From an uncultured Prevotella sp. (GTDB taxonomy: Bacteria > Bacteroidota > Bacteroidia > Bacteroidales > Bacteroidaceae), in assembly GCF_937863835.1 (NCBI RefSeq), contig NZ_CALMHT010000074.1:1-64000 (forward strand): a stretch of 64,000 bases of DNA, given 5' to 3'. Under the pieces are notes generated by a model. It was given only the letters and a program-made list of their open reading frames with translations. It had not been told where the DNA came from and made no database searches. Positions 8,991 through 17,389 of the stretch are shown here, piece by piece; the first letter of the stretch is position 1; each line of letters starts with the position of its first letter. Both the position numbers and the translations under genes were made by a program.

Positions 8991-9992
8991 TTATTTCAAG
9001 TTAGGATTGATTTCACCCCATTTTTCAACTGGAGGAACAACACCAAGGTCGATAACTTCCTGACGCATAGCAACAAGGTGCTCGTAGCTCTTCTTCAGGG
9101 AATCCATCTCTTCTGCTGTACCGACAACTTCTTCATAAGCTGAACCGTTCTTTGTGATAGTCACTTCCATAGCCATCATGATATGGTCGATACCTGCGAA
9201 AGATACATAGCGACCTGCTGGCCATGTGAACTCTTCACCACCCATAGCAGCCTCAATCATACGTACTGATACGTAAGCTGGACTCTGGAATGAAGAACGA
9301 CCACGAAGTTTGATGATGTTAGAACCACCTTGGATTGTCTTCTGCTTGATGTCAGCCCACTGCTCGTTTGTCAGTTTGGCTGTACCGATAAGGTCTGTAA
9401 GAGGTGTGCCTGCAACCTTTGCTGTAGAAGCAAATACTGCCATAGCCTCACCGTGACCGCCATAAGTACGGCAACCTGTTACATCACTCTGAGCTACGCC
9501 GAAGTGCTTAGCTAATTCGCTTTGCAGACGGATAGAATCGAGAGCTGCAAGTGTAGAAACCTGTGAAGGTTTCAGACCTGACCAGATAAGAGTAACAAGA
9601 CCTGTAATATCAGCAGGGTTGAAAATGATAACGACATGCTTTACATCAGGGCAATAAGACTTGATGTCTTTACCTAGTTGCTCTGCTACACCTGCGTTAC
9701 CTTTTAGAAGATCTTCACGTGTCATTCCTTGTTTACGTGGAGCACCACCTGATGAAATGATGTATTTAGCGTCTGTAAGAGCTTCTTTTACATCTGTTGT
9801 GAATGTGAAGTTGACACCCTCGAAACCGCAATGGCGCATTTCTTCTGTTACACCTTCTAGTCCCGGCTCGTAAACATCATATAGACAGATGTTAGGAGTG
9901 AGTTTAAGCATTGCGGCTGTCTGAGCCATGTTTGAACCAATCATTCCGGCTGCGCCGACAATGGTAAGTTTCTCGTTAGTTAAGAATTCCAT
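8991..9992 (-). CDS. mdh: Malate dehydrogenase
   Basis: This enzyme interconverts malate and oxaloacetate with NAD(H); in fermenting Bacteroidales it works in the reductive branch leading to succinate. The 333-residue protein has a Rossmann start (IVGAAGMIGSN, residues 11-21), the substrate-binding region SGGAPRKQGMTREDLLKGN (about residues 81-99), NPADI (about 125-129), and the catalytic His in RTYGGHGE (H180). Length and motifs fit the lactate/malate dehydrogenase family. It is transcribed away from the aminopeptidase gene. Confidence 0.93.
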   Translation of the reverse strand: MEFLTNEKLTIVGAAGMIGSNMAQTAAMLKLTPNICLYDVYEPGLEGVTEEMRHCGFEGVNFTFTTDVKEALTDAKYIISSGGAPRKQGMTREDLLKGNAGVAEQLGKDIKSYCPDVKHVVIIFNPADITGLVTLIWSGLKPSQVSTLAALDSIRLQSELAKHFGVAQSDVTGCRTYGGHGEAMAVFASTAKVAGTPLTDLIGTAKLTNEQWADIKQKTIQGGSNIIKLRGRSSFQSPAYVSVRMIEAAMGGEEFTWPAGRYVSFAGIDHIMMAMEVTITKNGSAYEEVVGTAEEMDSLKKSYEHLVAMRQEVIDLGVVPPVEKWGEINPNLK

Positions 9993-10037
9993 ACTTGTAT
10001 TTGTTTATAAATTTATAACCTATCTACTTTTTCGCAC

Positions 10038-10046
10038 GCAAAGGTA
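10038..10046 (-). promoter_or_regulatory. -7 element of the mdh promoter
   Basis: Minus-strand TACCTTTGC (10046-10038) lies 46 bp before the mdh start. The -33 region is A/T-rich without a clear TTTG. Confidence 0.6.
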
Positions 10047-10086
10047 GCAAAAATTGCTATAAATAAATCATTTATTTGGTCTTTAA

Positions 10087-10119
10087 TTTGTTATAAAAAT
10101 TAAAAAGGTGTATCTTTGT
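10087..10119 (+). promoter_or_regulatory. Promoter of the Xaa-Pro aminopeptidase gene
   Basis: TTTG (10087-10090), 20 bp, TATCTTTGT (10111-10119), with the start codon 18 bp further on. It is divergent from the mdh promoter. Confidence 0.75.
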
Positions 10120-10136
10120 AAACTCGAAATTACAAA

Positions 10137-11930
10137 TTGATGATGAATAATGTAATAAATCAAAGAATTACAACTCTGCGTGAGTTGATGAAACGTGAAA
10201 AACTCTCAGCTTTCATTTTTCCTAGCACAGATCCCCATAACGGTGAATATGTTCCTGCACATTGGGAGGGACGTAAGTGGATATCCGGATTCGACGGTTC
10301 TGCCGGCATCGCTGTGGTAACGATGGATAAGGCGGCTTTGTGGACCGATTCCAGGTATTTCATCGCGGCAAAAAGACAGTTGTCTGGTACAGAGTATGTG
10401 CTCATGAAAGAAAAAATACCTGGAACACCGACGATTTCAGAATGGTTGAGTATCAATCTGGCACATCTTGATGGACCTGAAATCGGTATTGACGGCATGG
10501 TGAGTTCCGCGAATACAATAGAAAATCTTATATATGAAATGCGTAGGGGTGGTGGTATTACGGTAAGAACAAATCTAGACCCTTTACAACAAATATGGAA
10601 AGACCGTCCCGCTATTCCTGATAATAAAATTTTCATTCATCCCCTGCAATATGCTGGCGAATCCTGTATAGATAAGATCGGCCGCATAAGAACGGAATTG
10701 AGAAGATGCCATGCTGATGGAATGCTTATCTCTGCTTTAGATGATATAGCGTGGACATTGAATTTACGGGGAAGTGACATACATTGCAGTCCAGTGTTTG
10801 TCGCTTATCTTCTGATTGAAGGCGAAAAGAATACATTATATATTAATAGGGATAAGCTAACTGATGAAACAGATCGTTATCTTAAAAGTCAGAATATACG
10901 GATTGATGACTATTCGAATATAGCGGAAGGCTTGCGGAAATATGGAGAGTATAATATATTGTTAGATCCGAATGAAACAAGTTATTCATTGTATAAATCT
11001 GTTTCCTGCCCCGAAATTGTAAGAGCCTGTTCTCCAGTCTCTTCGATGAAAACGATTAAGAATGATGTGGAGATAAAAGGATATCATCATGCGATGCTCA
11101 GGGACGGTGTAGCGATGGTTAAATTTCTGAAGTGGTTGAAACCTGCCGTGGAAAAGGGCGGACAGACAGAAATTACAATAGATGAGAAACTGACTAGTTT
11201 GAGGGCAGAGCAAGATAAATATGTGGAATTGTCTTTTGATACGATCGCTGCATACAAAGAACATGGGGCAATCGTTCATTACGAGGCCAAACCGGATACA
11301 GATGTCATGTTGAAACCGGAGGGAATGTTACTTCTGGATTCAGGCGCGCAGTATTTAGACGGGACGACAGATATAACCCGTACGATATCATTAGGAAAAA
11401 CGACAGATAAAGAAAAGCATGTTTATACATTAGTGTTGAAAGGACATATACAGGTAGAACTGTGCAAATTCCCGTCGGGAGTGAGTGGAACCCAGTTGGA
11501 CGTGTTGGCCAAGAAAGATATGTGGCGGGAAGGACTAAGCTATTTGCATGGCACCGGTCATGGGGTAGGTTCTTTCCTGAATGTCCATGAAGGCCCTCAT
11601 CAAATACGTATGGAATGGAAACCTGCGCCATTGGTAAAAGGTATGACGGTAACGGATGAACCCGGCATATATATAGAAGGTGAATTTGGCGCAAGAACAG
11701 AGAATACATTGATTATAAAGGAATATATGGATACTGAATTCGGACAATTCCTTCAGTTTGAACCTCTGACGCTTTGTCCAATAGATAAGGAACTTATCCT
11801 TGTTGATATGCTTGCTGCTGAAGAAAGACAATGGCTCAATGACTATCATGCAAAAGTATATGAGCAGTTGTCACCTTATTTGGAAGTTGATGAAAAAAGT
11901 TGGTTGCGAGAAGCTACTTTGCCGATTTGA
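10137..11930 (+). CDS. Xaa-Pro aminopeptidase (aminopeptidase P, M24B family)
   Basis: This cytoplasmic metallopeptidase removes an N-terminal residue from peptides whose second residue is proline. The 597-residue, three-domain form has two creatinase-like N-terminal domains (about residues 1-310) and a C-terminal pita-bread domain. The dinuclear metal ligands are visible: two Asp in LLDSGAQYLDGTTDITRT (about residues 400-412), His in GTGHGVG (about 475), Glu in TDEPGIY (about 507) and Glu in ARTENT (about 521). The length matches eukaryote-like APP1 forms common in Bacteroidetes. The start could be either of two adjacent ATG codons. No signal peptide is present. Confidence 0.93.
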   Translation: MMMNNVINQRITTLRELMKREKLSAFIFPSTDPHNGEYVPAHWEGRKWISGFDGSAGIAVVTMDKAALWTDSRYFIAAKRQLSGTEYVLMKEKIPGTPTISEWLSINLAHLDGPEIGIDGMVSSANTIENLIYEMRRGGGITVRTNLDPLQQIWKDRPAIPDNKIFIHPLQYAGESCIDKIGRIRTELRRCHADGMLISALDDIAWTLNLRGSDIHCSPVFVAYLLIEGEKNTLYINRDKLTDETDRYLKSQNIRIDDYSNIAEGLRKYGEYNILLDPNETSYSLYKSVSCPEIVRACSPVSSMKTIKNDVEIKGYHHAMLRDGVAMVKFLKWLKPAVEKGGQTEITIDEKLTSLRAEQDKYVELSFDTIAAYKEHGAIVHYEAKPDTDVMLKPEGMLLLDSGAQYLDGTTDITRTISLGKTTDKEKHVYTLVLKGHIQVELCKFPSGVSGTQLDVLAKKDMWREGLSYLHGTGHGVGSFLNVHEGPHQIRMEWKPAPLVKGMTVTDEPGIYIEGEFGARTENTLIIKEYMDTEFGQFLQFEPLTLCPIDKELILVDMLAAEERQWLNDYHAKVYEQLSPYLEVDEKSWLREATLPI

Positions 11931-11983
11931 GAATGAAAAAAGATACTATGTGATAAATATTTTGCAAAAAGTCATCTAAAAAC

Positions 11984-12015
11984 TTGGCGGTTTCCTAAAT
12001 TAGATGTAATTTTGC
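11984..12015 (+). promoter_or_regulatory. Promoter of rpsU
   Basis: TTG (11984-11986), 20 bp, TAATTTTGC (12007-12015). A leader of about 60 nt follows, containing a short inverted repeat, GTGAC/GTCAC. Confidence 0.65.
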
Positions 12016-12078
12016 ACCCGCAAATCGTGACAAGGTGTCACCGCAAAAGTATAATTTAAAAATTAAAAATAAAAAAAC

Positions 12079-12270
12079 ATGATCGTTGTACCAGTAAAAG
12101 AAGGCGAAAACATCGAAAGAGCCTTGAAGAAATTCAAAAGAAAATTCGAAAAAACAGGTGTTGTTAAAGAACTCCGTTCACGTCAGCAGTACGACAAGCC
12201 ATCTGTTTTGAAGAGACTTAAGATGGAACACGCTGTTTACGTACAGAAGTTAAGAGCTACCGAGGAATAA
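12079..12270 (+). CDS. rpsU: 30S ribosomal protein S21
   Basis: bS21 is a small basic protein on the 30S platform. In Bacteroidia it has been reported, together with bS6 and bS18, to cover the anti-Shine-Dalgarno end of 16S rRNA. The 63-residue sequence starts MIVVPVKEGENIERALKKFKRK, the family signature. The region before the start codon is A-rich with no Shine-Dalgarno, unlike the autoregulatory sites described in some Flavobacteria. It is followed by xerC (79 bp) and hpf, all on the plus strand. Confidence 0.96.
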   Translation: MIVVPVKEGENIERALKKFKRKFEKTGVVKELRSRQQYDKPSVLKRLKMEHAVYVQKLRATEE

Positions 12271-12349
12271 AAAATCCTTGGAAAAAATTTGGTGGTTTAA
12301 ATTTTAATTCGTACATTCGTTGCCGAATAACATTATAAGCAACGTGTGT

Positions 12350-13231
12350 ATGATCATAAAAGAATTTTTGAACTACCTGCAATTTGAACGGAATTATTCC
12401 GAACTGACATTGCAAAGTTACGACAGTGACCTTCGGGCTTTTGAGTCGTACTTCAAAAATTTGGATGCTCATCTCTCTTGGGAGTCGATAGACTCTGATA
12501 TAATCCGTGACTGGATGGAGAGTATGTTGGATAAAGGAAACTCAGCTACCTCAGTCGATAGACGATTGAGCGCTTTGCGTTCCTTTTATCGTTTTGCTAT
12601 TTCTCGTAATCTTGTTGAGTCTGATCCCTCTCATATAGTAGTCGGTCCTAAGAAGGATAAACCCTTACCTCAATTTTTGAAGGAAAGGGAAATGAATCGT
12701 CTGCTGGATGAGGTGGAATGGGGCGATTCTTATAAGAATGTACGTGCGCGTACTATTATTATGACTTTCTATGAGACAGGAATAAGATTATCGGAATTGA
12801 TAGGCTTGGATGATTCGTCTGTAGACTTTGTGAATAATATTATAAAGGTGACAGGTAAAAGAAACAAGCAACGTCTCGTCCCTTTTGGAGATGAATTAGC
12901 AAATGAACTGAAAACGTTTATTGATGTTCGAAATGAAAATGTAAAAGCGCAGACGACAGCACTCTTTTTGTCGGAAAAAGGACTTCGTATGAATAGAAAC
13001 CAAGTTAGATACGAAGTCAAGAAGAACCTAAGTAAAGTGTGTACATTAAAAAAACGGACTCCGCATGTCTTAAGACATACATTCGCAACATCGATGCTTA
13101 ATAATGATGCAAATCTTGAAAGTGTGAAAAAACTGCTGGGGCATCAAAGTCTTTCCACGACGGAGATATATACCCATACAACATTTGAGCAGTTGAAGAA
13201 AGTGTATAACCAGGCCCATCCAAGGGCATAA
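12350..13231 (+). CDS. xerC: Tyrosine recombinase XerC
   Basis: XerC-type recombinases resolve chromosome dimers at dif. Taking the ATG at 12350 gives 293 residues and starts directly with the SAM-like core-binding domain; a TTG 10 codons upstream is possible but less likely. Catalytic residues of the family are all present: R146 (TGIRLSEL), K170, H239 and R242 (HVLRH), H265 (LGHQS) and the nucleophile Y274 (EIYTH). A GC-rich inverted repeat (CGTTGC/GCAACG, 12318-12344) sits just before the start. Its place between rpsU and hpf, with no integration signs, supports a housekeeping role rather than a phage integrase. Confidence 0.93.
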   Translation: MIIKEFLNYLQFERNYSELTLQSYDSDLRAFESYFKNLDAHLSWESIDSDIIRDWMESMLDKGNSATSVDRRLSALRSFYRFAISRNLVESDPSHIVVGPKKDKPLPQFLKEREMNRLLDEVEWGDSYKNVRARTIIMTFYETGIRLSELIGLDDSSVDFVNNIIKVTGKRNKQRLVPFGDELANELKTFIDVRNENVKAQTTALFLSEKGLRMNRNQVRYEVKKNLSKVCTLKKRTPHVLRHTFATSMLNNDANLESVKKLLGHQSLSTTEIYTHTTFEQLKKVYNQAHPRA

Positions 13232-13240
13232 CCAAAAAAC

Positions 13241-13248
13241 AAGGAGGT
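13241..13248 (+). promoter_or_regulatory. Perfect Shine-Dalgarno of hpf
   Basis: AAGGAGGT ends 4 nt before the ATG of hpf, an 8-base match to the anti-Shine-Dalgarno. Most starts in this window have only A-rich upstream regions. Weaker sites occur before rplF (GGAGG), rplW (AAGGAG) and rpmD (AAGGAG). Confidence 0.85.
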
Positions 13249-13252
13249 TACT

Positions 13253-13552
13253 ATGGAAATTAAAATTCAGTCAATTCATTTTGACGCTACTGAGAAATTA
13301 CAGTCTTTTATCGAAAAAAAAGCTGCTAAATTAGAAAAAACGTTTGAAGATATTCAGAAAGTAGAGGTGCAACTTAAAGTTATTAAACCCGCAACGACAT
13401 TAAATAAGGAAACAAGCCTTACTGTAAATGTTCCAGGAGGAACTCTTTTTGTCGAGAAAGTATGTGATACGTTTGAGGAAAGTGTTGACCAAAGTGTGGA
13501 TGCAATGAAGATCCAACTAGCCAAATACAAAGAAAAAACACGTAATCACTAA
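13253..13552 (+). CDS. hpf: Ribosome hibernation-promoting factor, short form
   Basis: HPF/RaiA proteins bind the decoding and P/A-site region of idle 30S subunits and help store inactive ribosomes. The 99-residue sequence has the family pattern IQSIHFDATEKLQSFIEKKAAKLEK at the start (beta-alpha) and the second half ESVDQSVDAMKIQLAKYKEK. There is no C-terminal dimerisation domain, so it is the short form. It follows xerC by 21 bp and has an unusually strong Shine-Dalgarno, which decides the start. Confidence 0.93.
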   Translation: MEIKIQSIHFDATEKLQSFIEKKAAKLEKTFEDIQKVEVQLKVIKPATTLNKETSLTVNVPGGTLFVEKVCDTFEESVDQSVDAMKIQLAKYKEKTRNH

Positions 13553-13570
13553 AAAAAGCTCGAAAAAATT

Positions 13571-13601
13571 TTTGTAATTCAAAAATAATGTCTATCTTTG
13601 C
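13571..13601 (+). promoter_or_regulatory. Promoter of the tRNA-tuf operon, with a start-site inverted repeat
   Basis: TTTG (13571-13574), 18 bp, TATCTTTGC (13593-13601). CAGCCGTT (13601-13608) and AACGGCTG (13635-13642) form a perfect 8-bp inverted repeat around and just after the expected transcription start. Confidence 0.75.
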
Positions 13602-13652
13602 AGCCGTTTTACAACACGTCCTAAACGCAAGCCTAACGGCTGTAAGGATTTT

Positions 13653-13726
13653 GCCTCTTTAGCTCAGTTGGCCAGAGCACGTGATTTGTAATCTCGGGGT
13701 CGTTGGTTCGAATCCGACAAGAGGCT
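13653..13726 (+). tRNA. tRNA-Thr (anticodon TGT)
   Basis: This 74-nt cloverleaf has a 7-bp acceptor stem (GCCTCTT/AAGAGGC), a D arm GCTC...GAGC, anticodon loop TTTGTAA reading ACA codons, and T arm GTTGG-TTCGAAT-CCGAC. The middle pair of the anticodon stem is T-T. No CCA is encoded. It is the first of four tRNAs ahead of tuf. Confidence 0.96.
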
Positions 13727-13749
13727 CAAGGGAAGGTTGTTTAACATGA

Positions 13750-13831
13750 GGGTGGTTACCAGAGTGGCCAAATGGGGCAGACTGTAAATCTGCTGGCTAT
13801 GCCTACGGTGGTTCGAATCCATCACCACCCA
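13750..13831 (+). tRNA. tRNA-Tyr (anticodon GTA)
   Basis: An 82-nt class II tRNA with a long variable arm. The acceptor is GGGTGGT/ACCACCC, the anticodon stem GCAGA/TCTGC encloses CTGTAAA (GTA), and the T loop is TTCGAAT. No CCA is encoded. Confidence 0.96.
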
Positions 13832-13847
13832 CTTCAGAAGAAGTTTT

Positions 13848-13920
13848 GCGGAAATAGCTCAGTTGATAGAGCACTAGCCTTCCAAGCTGGGGGTCGCGGG
13901 TTTGAGTCCCGTTTTCCGCT
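13848..13920 (+). tRNA. tRNA-Gly (anticodon TCC)
   Basis: A 73-nt tRNA with acceptor GCGGAAA/TTTCCGC, anticodon loop CTTCCAA (TCC, reading GGA/GGG) and T loop TTTGAGT. It lies 16 bp after tRNA-Tyr. Confidence 0.96.
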
Positions 13921-13925
13921 CCACT

Positions 13926-13997
<72 letters not shown>

Positions 13998-14071
13998 CTT
14001 CCAAATTCTTTTTTAGTAGAGAAGAGAAATAACACGATTATTCATTTATATAAATAAAATAAGAAAAAGCT

Positions 14072-15265
14072 ATGGCTAAAGAGAAATTTGAACGTACCAA
14101 ACCGCATGTTAACATTGGTACTATCGGTCACGTTGACCACGGAAAGACTACTCTGACTGCAGCTATCACTAAGGTGCTTGCAGAGAAGGGTTTCTCTAAG
14201 AGTGATGAGATCAAGTCTTTCGACCAGATTGATAATGCTCCTGAGGAAAAAGAGCGTGGTATTACTATTAATACTGCACACGTTGAGTATGAGACAGCAA
14301 ATCGTCACTATGCTCACGTTGACTGCCCGGGACACGCTGACTACGTAAAGAACATGGTAACTGGTGCTGCTCAGATGGATGGTGCTATTATCGTTGTTGC
14401 TGCAACTGATGGACCTATGCCTCAGACACGTGAGCACGTTTTGCTCGCTCGTCAGGTAAATGTACCTCGTTTGGTAGTGTTCTTGAACAAGTGTGATATG
14501 GTTGAGGATGAGGAAATGCTTGAACTCGTTGAGATGGAAATGCGTGAACTCCTTGATCAGTATGAATATGATGGTGATAACACTCCTATCATTCGTGGTT
14601 CTGCTCTTGGTGCACTGAATGGTGTCGCTAAATGGGAAGACAAAGTTCTCGAATTGATGGAAGCTGTTGATACTTGGATTCCACTGCCTCCACGTGATCT
14701 TGATAAACCATTCTTGATGCCAGTTGAGGATGTGTTCTCTATCACAGGTCGTGGTACAGTTGCTACAGGTCGTATCGAAACAGGTCGTATCAAAGTAGGT
14801 GAGGAAGTTGAACTTCTTGGTCTTGGTGAAGATAAGAAATCAGTTGTAACTGGTGTCGAAATGTTCCGTAAGATTCTTGATGAAGGTGAAGCTGGTGATA
14901 ACGTAGGTTTGCTCCTCCGTGGTATCGATAAAGCTGAAATCAAACGTGGTATGGTTCTTTGCCATCCAGGACAGATTAAACCTTACAAGAAATTCAAGGC
15001 TCAGATCTACGTATTGAAGAAAGAAGAAGGTGGTCGTCATACTCCATTCGGAAACAAATATCGTCCACAGTTCTATCTCCGTACAATGGACTGTACAGGT
15101 GAAATCACTCTTCCAGAAGGAGTTGAAATGGTAATGCCTGGTGATAACGTAACTATCACAGTTGAATTGATTTATGCTGTTGCATTGAATGTTGGTCTTC
15201 GTTTCGCTATTCGTGAAGGTGGCCGTACAGTAGGTGCTGGACAGATTACAGAAATTTTGGATTAA
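14072..15265 (+). CDS. tuf: Elongation factor Tu
   Basis: EF-Tu carries aminoacyl-tRNA to the ribosomal A site as a GTP complex. The 397-residue protein has G1 GHVDHGKT (residues 19-26), switch [14 protein letters not shown]3 DCPGHAD (about 82-88), G4 NKCD (about 137-140), and the two beta-barrel domains ending ...[10 protein letters not shown]. It is cotranscribed with upstream tRNAs and is followed by a terminator-like hairpin and tRNA-Trp. It is the only tuf copy in the window. Confidence 0.98.
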   Translation: MAKEKFERTKPHVNIGTIGHVDHGKTTLTAAITKVLAEKGFSKSDEIKSFDQIDNAPEEKERGITINTAHVEYETANRHYAHVDCPGHADYVKNMVTGAAQMDGAIIVVAATDGPMPQTREHVLLARQVNVPRLVVFLNKCDMVEDEEMLELVEMEMRELLDQYEYDGDNTPIIRGSALGALNGVAKWEDKVLELMEAVDTWIPLPPRDLDKPFLMPVEDVFSITGRGTVATGRIETGRIKVGEEVELLGLGEDKKSVVTGVEMFRKILDEGEAGDNVGLLLRGIDKAEIKRGMVLCHPGQIKPYKKFKAQIYVLKKEEGGRHTPFGNKYRPQFYLRTMDCTGEITLPEGVEMVMPGDNVTITVELIYAVALNVGLRFAIREGGRTVGAGQITEILD

Positions 15266-15286
15266 TATTATCTGAAAATATAGTTA

Positions 15287-15318
15287 GGTTCCCGCAAAAA
15301 TCTACGGGAACCTCTTTT
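15287..15318 (+). terminator. Hairpin between tuf and tRNA-Trp
   Basis: GGTTCCCG (15287-15294) pairs with CGGGAACC (15305-15312), 8 bp with a 10-nt loop, followed by TCTTTT. It probably ends part of tuf transcription. The short T-tract runs straight into the tRNA gene. Confidence 0.7.
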
Positions 15319-15392
15319 ACGGGAATAGCTCAGTTTGGTAGAGCACTGGTCTCCAAAACCAGGTGTCGGGAGTTCGAGTCTCTCTTCCCGTG
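15319..15392 (+). tRNA. tRNA-Trp (anticodon CCA)
   Basis: A 74-nt tRNA with acceptor ACGGGAA/TTCCCGT, anticodon stem CTGGT/ACCAG and loop CTCCAAA (CCA), discriminator G, and T loop TTCGAGT. It lies 17 bp before secE, the usual tuf-trnW-secE arrangement. Confidence 0.96.
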
Positions 15393-15409
15393 CATAAATA
15401 ATAAACATT

Positions 15410-15601
15410 ATGTTTAAGAAAATAGTTAATTATTGCAAGGCATGTTATGATGAACTTGCGCATAAAACTACTTGGCCTACACGGGCTGAATTAACGCACA
15501 GTGCAGTGGTTGTATTATCTGCTTCCCTAGTTATAGCCATTGTTGTGTTTGTTATGGATACTGTGTTTAAGTTTGTTATGAACAACGTTTATCCAAGTTA
15601 A
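15410..15601 (+). CDS. secE: Preprotein translocase subunit SecE
   Basis: SecE clamps SecY in the inner membrane. This 63-residue, single-span form has an amphipathic N-terminal helix (YCKACYDELAHKTTWPTRAEL) with the conserved TWP motif, and one membrane segment (about residues 31-52). nusG follows 11 bp later, the standard pairing. Confidence 0.95.
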   Translation: MFKKIVNYCKACYDELAHKTTWPTRAELTHSAVVVLSASLVIAIVVFVMDTVFKFVMNNVYPS

Positions 15602-15612
15602 TTGTTTAAGAA

Positions 15613-16158
15613 ATGGCTGTAACAGAAAAAAAATGGTACGTGCTTCGAGCTGTAAGTGGAAAGGAAGCTAAGGTAAAAGAATATATCGATGCTGAACTAA
15701 AACACAATGCAGCGCTTGCAGATCATGTTTCACAGGTTTTGATTCCTATGGAAAAACATGCAAGTGTACGTAACGGAAAAAGAGTTGTCAAGGAGAAAAC
15801 TTTTCTTCCTGGCTATATTCTTGTAGAAGCTAATCTTAATGCTGATATTGCACATACATTGCGCTTTATGCCTAATGTGTTGGGCTTTCTCGGCGGTATG
15901 GATTGTCCTTCTCCTGTGAAGCAATCTGACATTAACCGAATACTTGGTAACGCTGAAGAAACTGAGTTGACGACTGAAGATACCAATGTACCTTATAGCG
16001 TTGACGAGACTGTTAAGGTGATTGATGGTCCATTCAGTGGATTTAGCGGAGTCATTGAGGATGTTAACGCTGTAAAACGCAAACTAAAAGTAATGGTTAA
16101 GATCTTTGGTCGTAAAACACCATTGGAATTAGGTTTTATGCAAGTTACCAAAGAATGA
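15613..16158 (+). CDS. nusG: Transcription termination/antitermination factor NusG
   Basis: NusG binds RNA polymerase through its NGN domain and contacts Rho or ribosomal S10 with its KOW domain. The 181-residue protein begins KKWYVLRAVSGKEAKVKEYI (NGN), has the loop LPGYILVEA, and ends with a KOW domain (VIDGPFSGFSGVIEDV...). Both domains are complete. Confidence 0.95.
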   Translation: MAVTEKKWYVLRAVSGKEAKVKEYIDAELKHNAALADHVSQVLIPMEKHASVRNGKRVVKEKTFLPGYILVEANLNADIAHTLRFMPNVLGFLGGMDCPSPVKQSDINRILGNAEETELTTEDTNVPYSVDETVKVIDGPFSGFSGVIEDVNAVKRKLKVMVKIFGRKTPLELGFMQVTKE

Positions 16159-16216
16159 TAAGTATTTGTTACGATACTGTACATTCTTTATAATAATCAA
16201 TAAATAATAATTAGAA

Positions 16217-16657
16217 ATGGCTAAAGAAGTTGCTGGATTAATCAAATTACAGATTAGAGGTGGCGCTGCAAATCCTTCTCCTCCAGTAGGACCTGCATTA
16301 GGTTCTAAGGGAATCAACATCATGGGATTTTGCAAGGAGTTCAACGCCAGAACCCAGGATAAGGCAGGAAAAGTTCTTCCTGTTGTTATCACATACTACG
16401 CAGACAAGTCATTTAGCTTTGAAATCAAGACTCCTCCAGCTGCTGTACAGTTGCTAGAGGCTGCTAAGATTAAAAGTGGTTCAGCTGAGCCAAACCGTAA
16501 AAAAGTTGCATCTGTAACTTGGGATCAGGTTAAGACTATTGCTGAGGACAAAATGACTGACTTGAATTGTTTCACAGTCGAATCAGCTATGAAACTTGTT
16601 GCTGGTACGGCAAGAAGTATGGGTATCACTGTAAAAGGGGACTTCCCTGGTAAATAA
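16217..16657 (+). CDS. rplK: 50S ribosomal protein L11
   Basis: uL11 binds the GTPase-associated centre of 23S rRNA, next to the L10-L12 stalk. The 146-residue protein has the Pro-rich thiopeptide-site linker [17 protein letters not shown] (about residues 20-36) and the RNA-binding C-terminal half. It starts the rplKAJL group. Confidence 0.97.
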   Translation: MAKEVAGLIKLQIRGGAANPSPPVGPALGSKGINIMGFCKEFNARTQDKAGKVLPVVITYYADKSFSFEIKTPPAAVQLLEAAKIKSGSAEPNRKKVASVTWDQVKTIAEDKMTDLNCFTVESAMKLVAGTARSMGITVKGDFPGK

Positions 16658-16677
16658 TTAATAACTTCAATTATAAA

Positions 16678-17370
16678 ATGAGTAAACTGACAAAAAATCA
16701 AAAATCAGTAGCTGAAAAAGTTGAAGCAGGGAAAGCATACTCTTTGAAAGAGGCATCAGAATTGGTAAAGGAAGTAACCACAACCAAATTTGACGCTTCA
16801 TTAGATATTGATGTACGTTTAGGAGTAGACCCACGTAAAGCTAACCAAATGGTAAGAGGTGTCGTATCTCTGCCTAATGGAACTGGTAAAGTTACACGTG
16901 TGCTCTGTCTTTGTACACCAGATGCTGAAGCTGCTGCTAAAGAGGCAGGTGCTGATTATGTTGGTCTCGATGAATACATCGACAAGATCAAAGGTGGATG
17001 GAGTGACATTGATGTCATTATTACAATGCCGTCTTGTATGGGTAAAATTGGTCCTTTGGGTCGTTTCCTCGGTCCTCGTGGATTAATGCCTAACCCTAAG
17101 AGTGGTACTGTAACTATGGATGTTGCAAAAGCAGTAAAGGAAGTTAAGCAAGGTAAAATTGACTTTAAAGTTGATAAAGCAGGAATCGTGCATACATCAA
17201 TCGGAAAAGTTTCTTTTACAGCTGAACAAATATTTGAAAATGCGAAAGAGTTTATCTCTACTATTATCAAATTAAAGCCTTCTTCTGCTAAAGGTACTTA
17301 TATTAAAAGTATCTTTATTTCAAGCACTATGAGTAAGGGTATCAAAATTGATCCTAAATCAGTTGAATAA
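16678..17370 (+). CDS. rplA: 50S ribosomal protein L1
   Basis: uL1 forms the mobile L1 stalk that handles deacylated tRNA and, in other bacteria, represses its own operon. The 230-residue protein has the signatures [12 protein letters not shown] and [15 protein letters not shown] (about residues 139-153). It follows rplK by 20 bp. Confidence 0.97.
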   Translation: MSKLTKNQKSVAEKVEAGKAYSLKEASELVKEVTTTKFDASLDIDVRLGVDPRKANQMVRGVVSLPNGTGKVTRVLCLCTPDAEAAAKEAGADYVGLDEYIDKIKGGWSDIDVIITMPSCMGKIGPLGRFLGPRGLMPNPKSGTVTMDVAKAVKEVKQGKIDFKVDKAGIVHTSIGKVSFTAEQIFENAKEFISTIIKLKPSSAKGTYIKSIFISSTMSKGIKIDPKSVE

Positions 17371-17389
17371 CTCGTAAAAGTTTAGTAAA

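Noticed and set aside
12016..12078. Autoregulatory Shine-Dalgarno before rpsU, as described in Flavobacteria
   Set aside because: The leader just before the ATG is a run of A with no GGAG.
12350..13231. Tyrosine recombinase as a sign of an integrated element
   Set aside because: It has the length, domains and position (rpsU-xerC-hpf) of housekeeping XerC, with no attachment repeats or phage genes nearby.
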